Positions 11,901 to 20,599 are shown, counted from the first letter of the stretch. The stretch is 64,000 bases of DNA from Streptomyces sp. CG 926 (GCF_003148825.1 NZ_QGGZ01000016.1:62001-126000), one strand, 5' to 3'. Made by a program: numbers and translations. Notes: generated by a model from the letters alone, not told the origin.

Positions 11901-12864
11901 CGGCGAAGGCGCCTTCCTCGCCGACGACACCCTGACCGCCCCCTACGAGCTCGGCGGCGGCTGGATGCGCATCGGACACTCCGAGATCGGCCGCCGCGCC
12001 TTCCTCGGGAACTCCGGCATGACCGCCCCGGGCCGCACCGTGCCGGACGACGGACTGGTCGGCGTCCTGTCCGCCACCCCGAAGAAGGCCAAGAAGGGCA
12101 GCTCCTACCTGGGTCTCCCGCCGGTCCGGCTGCCCCGGTCCACCGCGGACGCCGACCAGAGCCGTACCTACGAGCCGCCCGCGCGGCTGCTGTGGGCGCG
12201 CGGCCTCGTCGAACTGTGCCGGCTCGTCCCGGTCTTCTGCTCGGCGGCCCTGGCCGTGCTGACCGGGGCGGGCCTCTGCGCCCTGATCATGCGGAGCGGT
12301 ACGGGGATCTGGGGAGCCGCGCTGCTGTCCGGAGCGGTCCTGCTCGCCGCCGGCACGGCCGCCTGCGCGGTCGCGGTGACCGCCAAATGGCTGCTGGTGG
12401 GTCGGCACCGGACGGGGGAGCACCCGCTGTGGAGCGGCTTCGTGTGGCGCAACGAACTGGCCGACACCTTCGTCGAGGTCCTGGCCGTGCCGTGGCTGGC
12501 CGGCTCGGTCCCCGGTACCCCGGTGCTGGCCCTGTGGCTGCGCGCGCTCGGCGGCCGGATCGGCCGGGGCGTCTGGTGCGAGAGCTACTGGCTGCCCGAA
12601 ACGGACCTGGTCGTGCTGGGCGACGGGGTCAGCGTGAACCGCGGCTGTGTGTTGCAGACACACCTCTTCCACGACCGGATCTTGAGGACGGATACTGTGG
12701 TGCTCCGTGAGGGCGCCACCCTGGGCCCGGGCGGAATCGTCCTGCCCGGGAGCACGGTAGGGGCCCGCAGCACACTGGGCCCCGCATCCCTCGTGATGGC
12801 CGGGGAATCCGTCCCCGCCGACACCCGCTGGCTGGGCAATCCGATCGAGGCGTGGCGGTCCTGA
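8953..12864 (+). CDS. pls-like: Pls-type membrane non-ribosomal peptide synthetase (epsilon-poly-lysine synthetase-like)
   Basis: A 1303-residue single-module NRPS with the architecture of poly-lysine synthetase (about 1319 residues in S. albulus). Order: adenylation domain, residues about 40-530 (A3 [12 protein letters not shown]5 NTYGPTE, A10 SGKVD); carrier domain about 531-600 with the phosphopantetheine serine in FFAIGGGSL; then three pairs of membrane helices (about 610-660, 845-915, 1095-1150) separating three soluble domains with left-handed beta-helix, acetyltransferase-like repeats. There is no condensation or thioesterase domain; in Pls these tandem C-terminal domains form the peptide bonds. 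The ten-residue A-domain code read by alignment to PheA is D-A-E-S-I-G-T-V-V-K, close to the known lysine code. The start at 8953 follows GAGGG. The M1 peptidase gene follows 95 bp downstream. Confidence 0.88.
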   Translation: MAVTPEHGELTLLDDGETLEESGKSARFTSGPAAPTRTLVDIFEATVRTYPDELALDDGTTRLTYRALAVEVERRRRALAAAGVGLGDRVGVRVPSGTNELYVAVLAVLAAGAAYVPVDAEDPDERADLVFGEAGVRAVLGGGQRIHPGRTPEPGARAAASRPGPEHDAWIIFTSGSTGKPKGVAVSHRSAAAFVDAEAALFLTEEPIGPGDRVMAGLSVAFDASCEEMWLAWRYGACLVPVPRSQVRSGADLGPWLVEQEITVVSTVPTLAALWEPEALNEVRLLIFGGEACPPELTQRLVTEGREVWNTYGPTEATVVACAALLTGEEPIRIGLPLNGWELAVVDESGEPVAMGGSGQLVIGGVGLARYLDPDKDAEKYAPLETLGWQRAYRSGDLVRAEPEGLVFLGRADEQIKLGGRRIELGEVDAALQALPGVAGAAAAVRTARSGNQLLVGYLVTQDGWDHAAAVTRLRAELPAALVPLLAPVAELPTRTSGKVDRAALPWPLPDLETSGPTEQLYGTEAWLAEQWSETLGVTVAGATDDFFAIGGGSLAAAQLTTRLRTRYPSAAVLDIYQQPTLRKLARHLEKSAQGDGAARTVAPVPLRSQVAQSLLLIPLFTLVGLRWTVALLALGNVLHHFGPFPWAPTASWWLVAAGALLLHSPPGRLAIAAGGARLLLRGVHAGRHPRGGSVHLRLWTAERLAECAGATSLTGSWLERYGRALGAKIGPEVDLHSLPPVTGMLKLGRGCAVESEVDLCGHWLDGDHLEIGAIKVGAGAVVGTRSILFPGARVGKRAEVAPGSAVVGQIPTGQRWAGAPAGKLGKAKHNWPTERPPRGLPWRAAYGAAGFGLTALPVLAALPALLVVSRFVPADAGLTEALRGALLAVVPAALAYGFAYAGLLLVSVRLLSLGLRTGTHPTHSRIGWQAWTVTQLMDLSRETLFPLYAGLITPVWLRLLGMKIGRGAEVSTVLALPSLTTVGEGAFLADDTLTAPYELGGGWMRIGHSEIGRRAFLGNSGMTAPGRTVPDDGLVGVLSATPKKAKKGSSYLGLPPVRLPRSTADADQSRTYEPPARLLWARGLVELCRLVPVFCSAALAVLTGAGLCALIMRSGTGIWGAALLSGAVLLAAGTAACAVAVTAKWLLVGRHRTGEHPLWSGFVWRNELADTFVEVLAVPWLAGSVPGTPVLALWLRALGGRIGRGVWCESYWLPETDLVVLGDGVSVNRGCVLQTHLFHDRILRTDTVVLREGATLGPGGIVLPGSTVGARSTLGPASLVMAGESVPADTRWLGNPIEAWRS

Positions 12865-12959
12865 CCGGGCCGTTCCCGCCGCGATAGGCAGCAGGGCGGC
12901 ACCGGCACACCGGTACACCAGCACGTCGTACGAGCACAGCGCAGGGAGCGGAAGCGGCA

Positions 12960-14366
12960 GTGAGCGGCCAGAGAACAGAGCCATCGGACCCGTACTTCCC
13001 GGCCAACGGCGACTCCCGTTACCGAGTGCACCGGTACGAACTCGCTCTGGAGTACCGGCCCGGGCCCAACCGGCTCGCGGGCACGGCCCGGCTCAGCGCG
13101 ATCGCCGGTCGGGCGCCGCTCACCGAATTCCACCTGAACCTGGCCGAATTCAGAATAGGCCGGGTCCTGGTGAACGGCCGGGCGCCGCAGTACACCCACC
13201 GCGGCGGCAAACTCCGGATCCGCCCGGCCAAGCCGCTGCCCGCCGGCTCCGCTTTCACCGTCGAGGTGCACTGGGCGGGCAACCCCAAGCCGGTGCGCAG
13301 CCCGTGGGGCGGACTCGGCTGGGAGGAACTGACCGACGGCGCGCTGGTGGCCAGCCAGCCCGTCGGCGCGCCCTCCTGGTACCCGTGCAACGACCGGCCC
13401 GCCGACAAGGCCTCGTACCACATCTCGGTCAACACGCCGTCCCCCTACACGGTCGTGGCCGGTGGCCGGCTCCTCACGCGCACGACGAAGGCCAGCACGA
13501 CCACCTGGGTCTACGAGCAGTCCGCGCCGACCTCCAGCTACCTGGTCGGCCTGTCCATCGGCATGTACCAGACGGTGCTCCTCGGCGATCCAGGCCTCGG
13601 CGGTGTGCCGCAGAGCGCGCATGTCCCGGCGCACCTGCTGCCGCGGTTCTCCCGGGACTTCGCCCGGCAGCCCGCCATGATGGCGTTGTTCGAGGAACTC
13701 TTCGGGCCCTACCCCTTCGGCGAGTACGTGGTGGTCGTCGCCGACGAGGAACTGGACGTCCCGGTGGAGGCGCAGGGCCTGTCCACCTTCGGCGCCAACC
13801 ACGTGGACGGCGTCCGCGGCTCGGAACGCCTCGTCGCCCACGAGCTCGCGCACCAGTGGTTCGGCAACAGCGTGACCATCGCCGACTGGCGGCACATCTG
13901 GCTGAACGAGGGCTTCGCGAAGTACGCCGAATGGCTCTGGTCGGAACGCTCCGGCGGCCGCACCGCGCACGAAAAGGCGGCGGCGGCGCACCGTCTGTTG
14001 GCCACACAGCCGCAGGACCTGCGGCTGGCCGACCCCGGCCGCAAGCTGATGTTCGACGACCGCCTGTACCAGCGCGGCGGCCTCACCGTGCACGCGATCC
14101 GCTGCGCGCTCGGCGACAGCGCGTTCTTCCGCATGCTGCGCGACTGGGCCACCGTGCACCGCCACGGGGTGGTGTCCACCCTGGCCCTCACCCAGCACGT
14201 CGCCCGCTACACGGTCGAGCCGCTCGACGACCTGTTCGCCGCCTGGCTGCACACGCCGGCCCTGCCACCCCTGCCGGCGCCGCCCCGGCCGCCGATACCG
14301 GCGAGGCCCGGCTATCCGCCGACGAACGGCGGCTCCAAGGGCGGCCGGGGCAAGACCTCGGCCTAG
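12960..14366 (+). CDS. M1-family zinc metallopeptidase
   Basis: A 468-residue cytoplasmic peptidase. The zinc site is HELAH (His294, Glu295, His298) with the third ligand Glu317 in WLNEGFA. A Tyr in DRLYQRGGLTVH fits the catalytic tyrosine. The N-terminal beta domain (RYRVHRYELALEY...) is normal. The usual GAMEN exopeptidase motif appears only as VEAQGLSTF, so N-terminus recognition may differ. The C-terminal helical domain of large M1 enzymes is missing, giving the short actinobacterial form, and the protein ends in a Pro/Gly/Lys tail. The start is GTG at 12960. Its place just after the Pls-like gene suggests it trims or degrades the polymer, as reported for poly-lysine-degrading M1-type enzymes of producers; this is inference. 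Confidence 0.9.
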   Translation: MSGQRTEPSDPYFPANGDSRYRVHRYELALEYRPGPNRLAGTARLSAIAGRAPLTEFHLNLAEFRIGRVLVNGRAPQYTHRGGKLRIRPAKPLPAGSAFTVEVHWAGNPKPVRSPWGGLGWEELTDGALVASQPVGAPSWYPCNDRPADKASYHISVNTPSPYTVVAGGRLLTRTTKASTTTWVYEQSAPTSSYLVGLSIGMYQTVLLGDPGLGGVPQSAHVPAHLLPRFSRDFARQPAMMALFEELFGPYPFGEYVVVVADEELDVPVEAQGLSTFGANHVDGVRGSERLVAHELAHQWFGNSVTIADWRHIWLNEGFAKYAEWLWSERSGGRTAHEKAAAAHRLLATQPQDLRLADPGRKLMFDDRLYQRGGLTVHAIRCALGDSAFFRMLRDWATVHRHGVVSTLALTQHVARYTVEPLDDLFAAWLHTPALPPLPAPPRPPIPARPGYPPTNGGSKGGRGKTSA

Positions 14367-14386
14367 TCTCGGCTCGGCCTAGGCCG
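14359..14386. terminator. Hairpin shared by convergent genes
   Basis: CGGCCTAG (14359-14366) pairs with CTAGGCCG (14379-14386) around a 12-base loop. The stop codons of the M1 peptidase gene (+) and the kinase gene (-) both lie inside the stem. Likely a bidirectional terminator. Confidence 0.55.
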
Positions 14387-15560
14387 GGCGGGGTGTGGTG
14401 AGAGGCATCCGGGCCCGTACCTGCCAGTCGCCCTCGGCGGTGGCCTCCGCCCGGAAGGTGCCGCCGGCCAGGGTGACGCGTTCGCCGATGCCCTTCAGGT
14501 CGTAGCCCGAGAGGGCGGTCCGGTGGGCCGTCCCGTCGTTGGTTATCCGTACGGCTGCCTCGTGGGGCCGGACGCGCACATGGACGCTGACGTGGCGGCA
14601 GTGGCGGGCGGGCTTGCGGGTGTTGGTCAGGGACTCCACCGTCACCCGGTGCAGGGTCGCGGCCACCTCGGGCGGCACGGTGTCCGTCGGTCCTTCCTCG
14701 GTGAGGTACGCCGGGACCCCGTTCAGGGCGAACCCCCGCACCAGGGCCCGTAGGTCGTCCATACCGGCGGGCGCGGCCGGCGGTACGTCGCTCTCGCCGG
14801 CCCCGAGCCCGGCGACCATCCGCCGCATGGACGCCAGGGTCTCGGCGCCCGTCTCCTCGATGCGCTGCAGAGCCGGCGGGACCAGGTCGGGCCGCCTCGC
14901 GGCGACCGCCCGGGCGCCTTGGGCCTGCACCACGATGCCGGTCACGTGGTGGGCGACGTAGTCGTGCAGATCCCTGGCCAGCTCGATCCGTTGTTCGAGC
15001 CGGGTACGGTGTGCGCGCTGCCGCCGGACCGCCACCACCATGCGCGCCGTCACACTCGCCCCCGCCACCACGACGGTGGCCAGGGTGAGGCCGAACGCCG
15101 CGAGCAGACCGTCCTCGCGCACGCCGGTGGACAGGGGACGCAGAACGACGGCCGCCGCCAGCAGCAGGGCGACCGGCGGGCCGGAGGTGACTGGGCCCCG
15201 CCTGATGACGAAGGCCAGCACCACCAGGAGGGCGACCGGCTCGAACGCCTCGTGGGCGGACGCGGCGCCGGCGGCGTCGTGGCCCAGGTGCAGGGCCGCC
15301 GAGCAGACCAGCGAGGCCGTGGCGGCGGCGCCCCCGACGTAGACGAACGACCGAGCCCGTTCGAGCAGGGGCAGCGGGAGCAGAGCGGCGCCCACGACGG
15401 CGGCCGACAGCGCGAGCAGGCCCTGCGAGGCCGGTCCGGTGTACACCCCGGCCCGTACATCCGCCCAGGCCGCGGCCGCGAGCACACAGGCTGCGAGGGA
15501 CCGCAGCAGGACCGCCGCCTTGCCGGAAGCGGCGAGGAAGCGGAGGAGAGGAGACCACAT
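14379..15560 (-). CDS. Orphan sensor histidine kinase (HisKA_3/NarL-type)
   Basis: A 393-residue membrane kinase. Residues 1-190 hold about six hydrophobic segments without a recognisable sensor domain. The dimerisation/H-box is RIELARDLHDYVAHHVTG with the phosphorylated His near residue 209. The ATPase domain has an N-box reading VTVESLTNTRKPARH, where the family normally has ALTNAxKHA, and a weak G-box GYDLKGIGERV in place of GxGLxGMRERV. The kinase may therefore be weakly active or divergent. No response regulator gene is adjacent on either side. The start is ATG at 15560. The signal and partner are unknown. Confidence 0.85.
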   Translation of the reverse strand: MWSPLLRFLAASGKAAVLLRSLAACVLAAAAWADVRAGVYTGPASQGLLALSAAVVGAALLPLPLLERARSFVYVGGAAATASLVCSAALHLGHDAAGAASAHEAFEPVALLVVLAFVIRRGPVTSGPPVALLLAAAVVLRPLSTGVREDGLLAAFGLTLATVVVAGASVTARMVVAVRRQRAHRTRLEQRIELARDLHDYVAHHVTGIVVQAQGARAVAARRPDLVPPALQRIEETGAETLASMRRMVAGLGAGESDVPPAAPAGMDDLRALVRGFALNGVPAYLTEEGPTDTVPPEVAATLHRVTVESLTNTRKPARHCRHVSVHVRVRPHEAAVRITNDGTAHRTALSGYDLKGIGERVTLAGGTFRAEATAEGDWQVRARMPLTTPRPA

Positions 15561-15714
15561 AGCGCGCAGATTAGATCATCGGCAGGCCCGGTCCCTCCGC
15601 CAAAAGTCGTAGTCGTACGGACCGGGATCCGCGGTTCGCGCGCTACGCTTCCGGACGCTCGCGGGGAGTGATCGAAGCCCCCCTCCGCCGGGCCCTGGGC
15701 CCGCCGTCACGACC

Positions 15715-15728
15715 GGTCGGTACCGACC
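15715..15728 (-). terminator. Short perfect palindrome after a VOC gene
   Basis: GGTCGGTACCGACC, a 14-bp perfect palindrome, begins three bases beyond the stop codon of the minus-strand VOC gene. A weak terminator or a protein site; nothing further supports it. Confidence 0.35.
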
Positions 15729-15730
15729 TC

Positions 15731-16111
15731 TCAGGTCGTCGCGGCGTGATCGGACTCGCCGCGCAGGACGCAGAATTCATTGCCTTCAGGATCGGCGAGC
15801 ACCGCCCAACCCGTGCCGTCGGGCTGCCGGCGATCGACGACCAGGGTGGCTCCGAGCTTCAACAGCCGCTCGACCTCCTCCTCGCGCGAGGCCGTCGGAC
15901 GCAGACAGAGGTGGATCCGGTTCTTGACGGTCTTCGGCTCCGGGACCTGGTTGAAGTAGAGCAGCGGGCCCTCCGCGAGCATCACCACGGTCTCCTGGTC
16001 GCCCGGTCGGACCTCGGGATGCAGCGGAGAACCCGTCACTTCGCTCCAGAACCGAGCCAACTCATACGCATCCGAACAGTCGATCGCCACGTTCTGCACC
16101 ACTGAAACCAT
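15731..16111 (-). CDS. VOC-family (glyoxalase/bleomycin-resistance-like) protein
   Basis: A 126-residue vicinal-oxygen-chelate fold protein. It shows the two paired beta-alpha-beta units: VVQNVAIDCSDAYELARFWSEVTG at the start and RIHLCLRPTASREEEVERLLKLGATLV followed by AVLADPEGNEFCVL at the end. The DPEGNEFCVL ending is diagnostic. His/Glu metal ligands are only partly conserved, so it could bind a ligand rather than catalyse. It sits upstream of the orphan kinase gene on the same strand with a 170-bp gap. The substrate is unknown. Confidence 0.9.
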   Translation of the reverse strand: MVSVVQNVAIDCSDAYELARFWSEVTGSPLHPEVRPGDQETVVMLAEGPLLYFNQVPEPKTVKNRIHLCLRPTASREEEVERLLKLGATLVVDRRQPDGTGWAVLADPEGNEFCVLRGESDHAATT

Positions 16112-16175
16112 GGCGCACAGCCTGCCCGAGCTCCGGACCGCCCGGCAAGATCCGCCCTGATCCGAAGGACGCGCC

Positions 16176-18056
16176 CTAGCTCTGCTTCGTCCAGCGCTGC
16201 GACGCCTCCCCGCCGCACGTCTTGGTCACCAGGCCGCTGCTCATGCCCAGGTCGAGACAGCCCCCGCTGAAGTCGTTGCGGAGGCTGCCTCCCGAGCCCG
16301 TACGCCACAGCTGCGCGGTGCCGCCCGAGCAGTCCCCGACGAAGACCGCCTGGCCGAGCATGTTGGCGTACAGGCAGCCGCCGCCCTGCTGGTTCTCCAG
16401 CTTGAAGCTGCCGTCCGGCCTGCTCCGGACGGTCCATCGGGTGCTGGCGTCCGCGCAGTCGCCGTAGTCCGAGGCGCCGAAGACCTGGGTGATGCACTTG
16501 CCGTTGTTGCCGTTGCGGAAGCGGTAGGTGCCGGATGCGGGAGGCGCCGGGGGCGCCGCGGTGGTGGGTGCGGTGGAGGTCCCGCCGTTGGAGGGGCGCG
16601 TACCGCCGGAGCCGCCCGCGTTCGCGGGGTTGCCTGCGTTGCCGGAGTTTCCGGGGTTTCCGGCGCTGCCCGAGCCGGGCTGTGCGCCGCCGGAGCCGGG
16701 ACGGTTGCCGGGGTCGGTCCCGGGGGCGCCGCCCACGCCTCCTGCGGCCTCGGCCGGGGGAGCGCCCGTCCCGCCCTGTGCCGGGTCCTGGCCCGGTGGC
16801 TGCGTGGGCGCCGCCGTCCCGGAAGGGCTGCCGCCGGCCGCCGAGGCCGTCGGGTCGGCCGGCGCCGTGACCGGGGTGGACGGGGAGTTCGCGGCCCCGG
16901 CCTGCGGCGCGGAGGTGTACGGCAGGTGCTGGATGGCGAGGGTCGTACCGCCCGCGACCACGACGACGGGCAGGACGGCGAGCAGGACACGGGTCCGGCG
17001 CCGGCGCTCGGCCCGTTCCGGCCGGACCGTGGCCGGGGGAGCGGGGGCCGCGGGCGCGACGGGGGCCGGTGACCTCCCGGGCTCCGGCTCGGCTTCCGTC
17101 TTCTCCCCGGTGAGCGGGATCGTCGGTACGTCGGGCTCCTGCACGTGCGCGGCGAAGGCGGCCCGCTCGGTCAGGCGCTCGGTGACGGCCGCAGGCCACA
17201 GCGGGTCGGTGAACGGGCCGTGCGCGGAGGCCTGTGCCAGGAGTTCGGTGGCGGTGGGCCGACCCTCGGGGTCTTTGTCGAGGCAGGCCGCGACGAGCTC
17301 GGCTAGGTCCGGCTCCAGATCCCGCAACGGCTCCAGGTCGGGCTCCTCGTGGACGATGCGGTACAGCACCCCGTGCCCCGACTCGTCGCCGAACGGCGGC
17401 TGACCGCAGGCCGCGTACGCCAGTACGGAGCCCAGCGCGAACACATCGGTGGCGCCGCTCAACCGCTTGCGACCCGAGGCCTGTTCGGGTGCCATGTAGG
17501 CGGGTGTACCCACGACCATGCCGGTCCGGGTCAGTTGGCTCTGCTCGGCGGCCCGGGCCACGCCGAAGTCGATGAGCGTGAGACCGCCGAGGGTCAGCAT
17601 GACGTTGGAGGGCTTGAGGTCCCGGTGCACCATGTCCAGCGCGTGCACCGCGGCCAGTCCCGCCGCGGCTTCGCGCAGCAACAGCCACAGTGCGCGGGCG
17701 GGCAGCGGACCGCCGTGCAGTGCGATGGCCTCCCGCAGGGTGAGCCCGGGGATGTAGGCGGTGGCGAACCACGGGGGAGTGGCGGTGCGATCGCTGTCGA
17801 GCAGCGGCGCGGTGGCGCCCGCGGGGAGCCGGGCGAGGTTGTCCAACTCGTGCCCGAATCTGCGCAGGAAGTCCTGGTCCTCACCGACGACCGAGGTCAG
17901 CAGCTGTTTGACAGCGACGTACCGCCCGTCACGGACCCCCAGGTAGACGCGCCCCATGCCGCCGGCCCCGAGCCGGCCCGCGAGCGGGATCGACCCGATC
18001 CGGCGTGGATCCTCCGCCGCCAGCGGTTCGGCGCCGCTCCCCGTCAGCTCTAACAC
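16176..18056 (-). CDS. Membrane Ser/Thr protein kinase with extracellular ricin-type lectin domain
   Basis: A 626-residue Hanks-type kinase. The catalytic domain covers residues 15-280: glycine loop GAGGMG (30-35), Lys50, HRDLKPSN (144-151), DFG (163-165) and GTPAYMAPEQ. After a Pro-rich juxtamembrane stretch comes one helix (LLAVLPVVVVAGGTTLAI, about 348-366). A 140-residue Gly/Pro/Ala/Thr-rich linker and a C-terminal ricin B-like beta-trefoil (about 510-626; CITQVF, GGCLYAN, GGCLDLG and QRW motifs) lie outside the cell. The lectin half may sense glycans. The only possible start is GTG at 18056, as a TAG lies 11 codons upstream; this makes codon 2 a TTA, the rare bldA-dependent leucine codon. 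Divergent from the CHAT protease gene. Confidence 0.92.
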   Translation of the reverse strand: MLELTGSGAEPLAAEDPRRIGSIPLAGRLGAGGMGRVYLGVRDGRYVAVKQLLTSVVGEDQDFLRRFGHELDNLARLPAGATAPLLDSDRTATPPWFATAYIPGLTLREAIALHGGPLPARALWLLLREAAAGLAAVHALDMVHRDLKPSNVMLTLGGLTLIDFGVARAAEQSQLTRTGMVVGTPAYMAPEQASGRKRLSGATDVFALGSVLAYAACGQPPFGDESGHGVLYRIVHEEPDLEPLRDLEPDLAELVAACLDKDPEGRPTATELLAQASAHGPFTDPLWPAAVTERLTERAAFAAHVQEPDVPTIPLTGEKTEAEPEPGRSPAPVAPAAPAPPATVRPERAERRRRTRVLLAVLPVVVVAGGTTLAIQHLPYTSAPQAGAANSPSTPVTAPADPTASAAGGSPSGTAAPTQPPGQDPAQGGTGAPPAEAAGGVGGAPGTDPGNRPGSGGAQPGSGSAGNPGNSGNAGNPANAGGSGGTRPSNGGTSTAPTTAAPPAPPASGTYRFRNGNNGKCITQVFGASDYGDCADASTRWTVRSRPDGSFKLENQQGGGCLYANMLGQAVFVGDCSGGTAQLWRTGSGGSLRNDFSGGCLDLGMSSGLVTKTCGGEASQRWTKQS

Positions 18057-18216
18057 GTCAGCCCCGCTCGAATTGGAGAAGTTTCCAGGAATCTAACCCT
18101 GAAGATCCCGGGACGGCAACGCGGGTCGCCGAACGCCGAGTTGATCCCGATTTCGCCGTGGGACGAGGAATCGCCGGGCAGGGCCGACGTGTCCTGCTCG
18201 CCGGGCCCGCCCCGGT

Positions 18217-18249
18217 TCGGACCCGGCTCGGACCCGGCTCGGACCGGGC
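18217..18249. repeat. Three 11-bp direct repeats between kinase and CHAT genes
   Basis: TCGGACCCGGC occurs twice in tandem (18217-18227, 18228-18238), followed by TCGGACCGGGC (18239-18249), about 105 bp before the CHAT start. The spacing is close to one helical turn, so an operator is possible. Confidence 0.45.
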
Positions 18250-18352
18250 GCAGGCCCCACTGGCCGCCCCCGTCAGTAGTGGGATAATCCAGTTGGGGAG
18301 ACAGATGTGACGCACTCGGATCGAGAAGCTCGGGCGACTCGAAGGGAGGAGC

Positions 18353-20599
18353 GTGGTGAGCACCCCCGCCGCCGCTCGCATCGCTGACCTGCTGGAGGAC
18401 GTGCCGACGGCCTCCAACCCGCCCGCGCGGTTCCCCGCTCCCGCCCCCGACCGGCCGCCTCGCACCGATGGTCCAACGCTCAACATCACGGTGATCTGGG
18501 GTGACATCGCGCAGATCGCGGCCGATCTGCACGTCACGGGCCATTACCAATCGGTAGTGCCCGCCGCGGCGGAACTCGCACTCGACCGGGCCATCTCCGT
18601 AGACCCCCGCCGGGTCATCACGGAGCACACCAAGCTCGGCTGGATCGACGCCCAGTTGGGCGAGGTCACCTACTTCCCCTGCAAGGAGGGCCCCGTGCGG
18701 TGCGCCGCCGTCGTCGGCATGGGACCGATGGGCACCTTGACGGAACGCCGTGCCGTCCAGATGTACGCCTCCCTGCTCGGGGAAGCGCTCGGGCTCGGCC
18801 ATGTCGGGACCATGACCACCGTGCTCATCGGCTCCGGCACCGGCAATCTGACCGTCAAACAGGCGGCCCGCGCCCTCGTCCGGGGCTTCGCCGACGCCCT
18901 CGCGCCGCTCGGGCCGCCCGCACCGCCGCCCGGGCTCACCGACGTACTCGTCATGGAGGTCGACCGGCTGCGTGCGGAGCAGCTCCACCTCGCCCTCACG
19001 GACTCCGCCTCGAAGCTTCCGCAGCTGCGGATCGTCCCCTGGCTGCGGGAGGAGAGCGGCGGCGAGTTGTTCGGGCCCTCCGCCGCGGTGTACGCCCTGT
19101 CGGCGCTCACCCGCCTCGCCGGTACGGTGGGCGCGGCCGCAGGTGACGGCACCCCGGGCAGCTCCGGAGCCGGCCCGGACCCGCCGGCCGGGGCGGACGT
19201 CCTGCAGACCGTGCTAGCCGGCTTCGACGCCGACATCCAGGGGATGATCCGTGAGCAACTGGCGGACCTGGCCTCGGTGGAACGTACTGAGCTCTCCCTG
19301 GCGGTCCGTAGACCCGCGGAGGCCCAGGACGACGCGGTGCCCGTCCGGATGTCCGTCCAGTCGGGGGTCGGCGGCCTGCGCTGGGCGGCGCTGACCGGGC
19401 GGGCCACCGTACCGGAACGGCTCGTGCCGGTGGACATGGACCTGCTGCGGGAACTCGTCGACCGGCTGACGGAACCGAGCGTCAAGGACGCGTGCGAACT
19501 GCCCGACCTGCTGTCCCGGTTCGTGGTGCCGCAGGACTTCCAGCGGCTGCTGACCGACGATTCGACCGTGCTGCTGGAACTGGACCGGGACACGGCCTCC
19601 GTCCCCTGGGAGTTCCTGGCCGAGATCCAGCAGGCGGGGGCGGACAAGCGCGATCCTCTGGCGATCCGCACCCAGCTCTCCAGACAACTGCGCACGACCT
19701 ACTCGCGGGTGATGACCGAGAGCCTGGCGGACGGACCGCTGCGCGCCCTGGTGATCGGCGACCCGGGAGACCCGGAGAAGGGCTTCCACCTGCCGGGAGC
19801 CCGCCAGGAGGCCTTGGCGGTGGCCTCCCGGCTCAAGGAGCTCGGGGCCAAGGTCAGTCTCTTCGTCGGCGCGGCGAACTCGCTGCGTCAGCCGGGCGTC
19901 GATCCCGCCCGGCGCCTGGACGTCCTGCGGGTCCTGCTGTGCGGAGGCAACCACATCGTCCACTACTGCGGACACAGCGACTTCGACCTCTCCGGCACGG
20001 GGCGGCGCTCGGGCTGGGTCTTCGCGGACGGCCTGCTGACCGCCCAGGAACTGGCCCTGCTCGAACGCCCGCCGCTGATCGTCGTCGCCAACGCCTGCTA
20101 CACGGCCCGGCTCGGTGACGCCGCCGGCCCCGGCACCCCGGCCACCGAGCCCGCACTCGCGGGCCGCAGTCCCTGGGGGAACCCACAGGCCGCGCTCGTG
20201 CCGAGTCTCGCCGACGAGTTCCTGCGCATGGGGGTGGGGCACTACATCGGGGCGGCCTGGCGGATCCCCGACGACCAGGGGATCTCCTTCGCCGATCAGT
20301 TCTACACGCACCTGTTCCAGGGCGGGCCCGGCGAGGCGACCCCGACCGTGGGCGGCGCCGTCCGCGCGGCGCGCCGGCGCCTCTACGGGCTGCGCGCCGC
20401 GGACGGGCAGGAGCAGGGCGCCGACAGCACGGCCGATCCGAGCGCTCCGAGCACTCCGAGCGGCCCGAACGGCGCCGCCGGTCCCGTCGGCCCCGCCGGC
20501 CGGGACGTCACCTCCGGCGGGCAGCGCTGGAGTTCCTGGGCCGCCTACCAGCACTACGGGGACGCGGCCGACCCGTTCGTCCGACCTGGGGGCAGCTAG
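18353..20599 (+). CDS. CHAT-domain (caspase-like) protease with macro-like N-terminal domain
   Basis: A 748-residue cytoplasmic protein. The C-terminal half is a CHAT peptidase: LVIGDPGDPEKGFHLPGA opens the domain, His541 lies in VHYCGHSDFD and Cys582 in VANACYT, the order and spacing of the catalytic dyad of CHAT caspases. Residues about 43-190 (LNITVIWGDIAQIAADLHVTG..., then CAAVVGMGPMGTLTERRA) resemble a macro / M17-N-type alpha-beta fold that could bind ADP-ribose or nucleotides; this is a resemblance only. A short Pro/Ser/Gly tract near 680-720 precedes the end. The start is GTG at 18353 or the adjacent GTG at 18356, after AAGGGAGG. An LCAT-like lipase gene follows; a divergent lectin-kinase precedes it. 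Possibly a conflict or signalling protease. Confidence 0.85.
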   Translation: MVSTPAAARIADLLEDVPTASNPPARFPAPAPDRPPRTDGPTLNITVIWGDIAQIAADLHVTGHYQSVVPAAAELALDRAISVDPRRVITEHTKLGWIDAQLGEVTYFPCKEGPVRCAAVVGMGPMGTLTERRAVQMYASLLGEALGLGHVGTMTTVLIGSGTGNLTVKQAARALVRGFADALAPLGPPAPPPGLTDVLVMEVDRLRAEQLHLALTDSASKLPQLRIVPWLREESGGELFGPSAAVYALSALTRLAGTVGAAAGDGTPGSSGAGPDPPAGADVLQTVLAGFDADIQGMIREQLADLASVERTELSLAVRRPAEAQDDAVPVRMSVQSGVGGLRWAALTGRATVPERLVPVDMDLLRELVDRLTEPSVKDACELPDLLSRFVVPQDFQRLLTDDSTVLLELDRDTASVPWEFLAEIQQAGADKRDPLAIRTQLSRQLRTTYSRVMTESLADGPLRALVIGDPGDPEKGFHLPGARQEALAVASRLKELGAKVSLFVGAANSLRQPGVDPARRLDVLRVLLCGGNHIVHYCGHSDFDLSGTGRRSGWVFADGLLTAQELALLERPPLIVVANACYTARLGDAAGPGTPATEPALAGRSPWGNPQAALVPSLADEFLRMGVGHYIGAAWRIPDDQGISFADQFYTHLFQGGPGEATPTVGGAVRAARRRLYGLRAADGQEQGADSTADPSAPSTPSGPNGAAGPVGPAGRDVTSGGQRWSSWAAYQHYGDAADPFVRPGGS

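Noticed and set aside
8953-12864. Ordinary NRPS module of a larger peptide cluster
   Set aside because: There is no condensation domain, no further modules and no tailoring or transport genes nearby, and the membrane/beta-helix C-terminus is specific to the Pls type.
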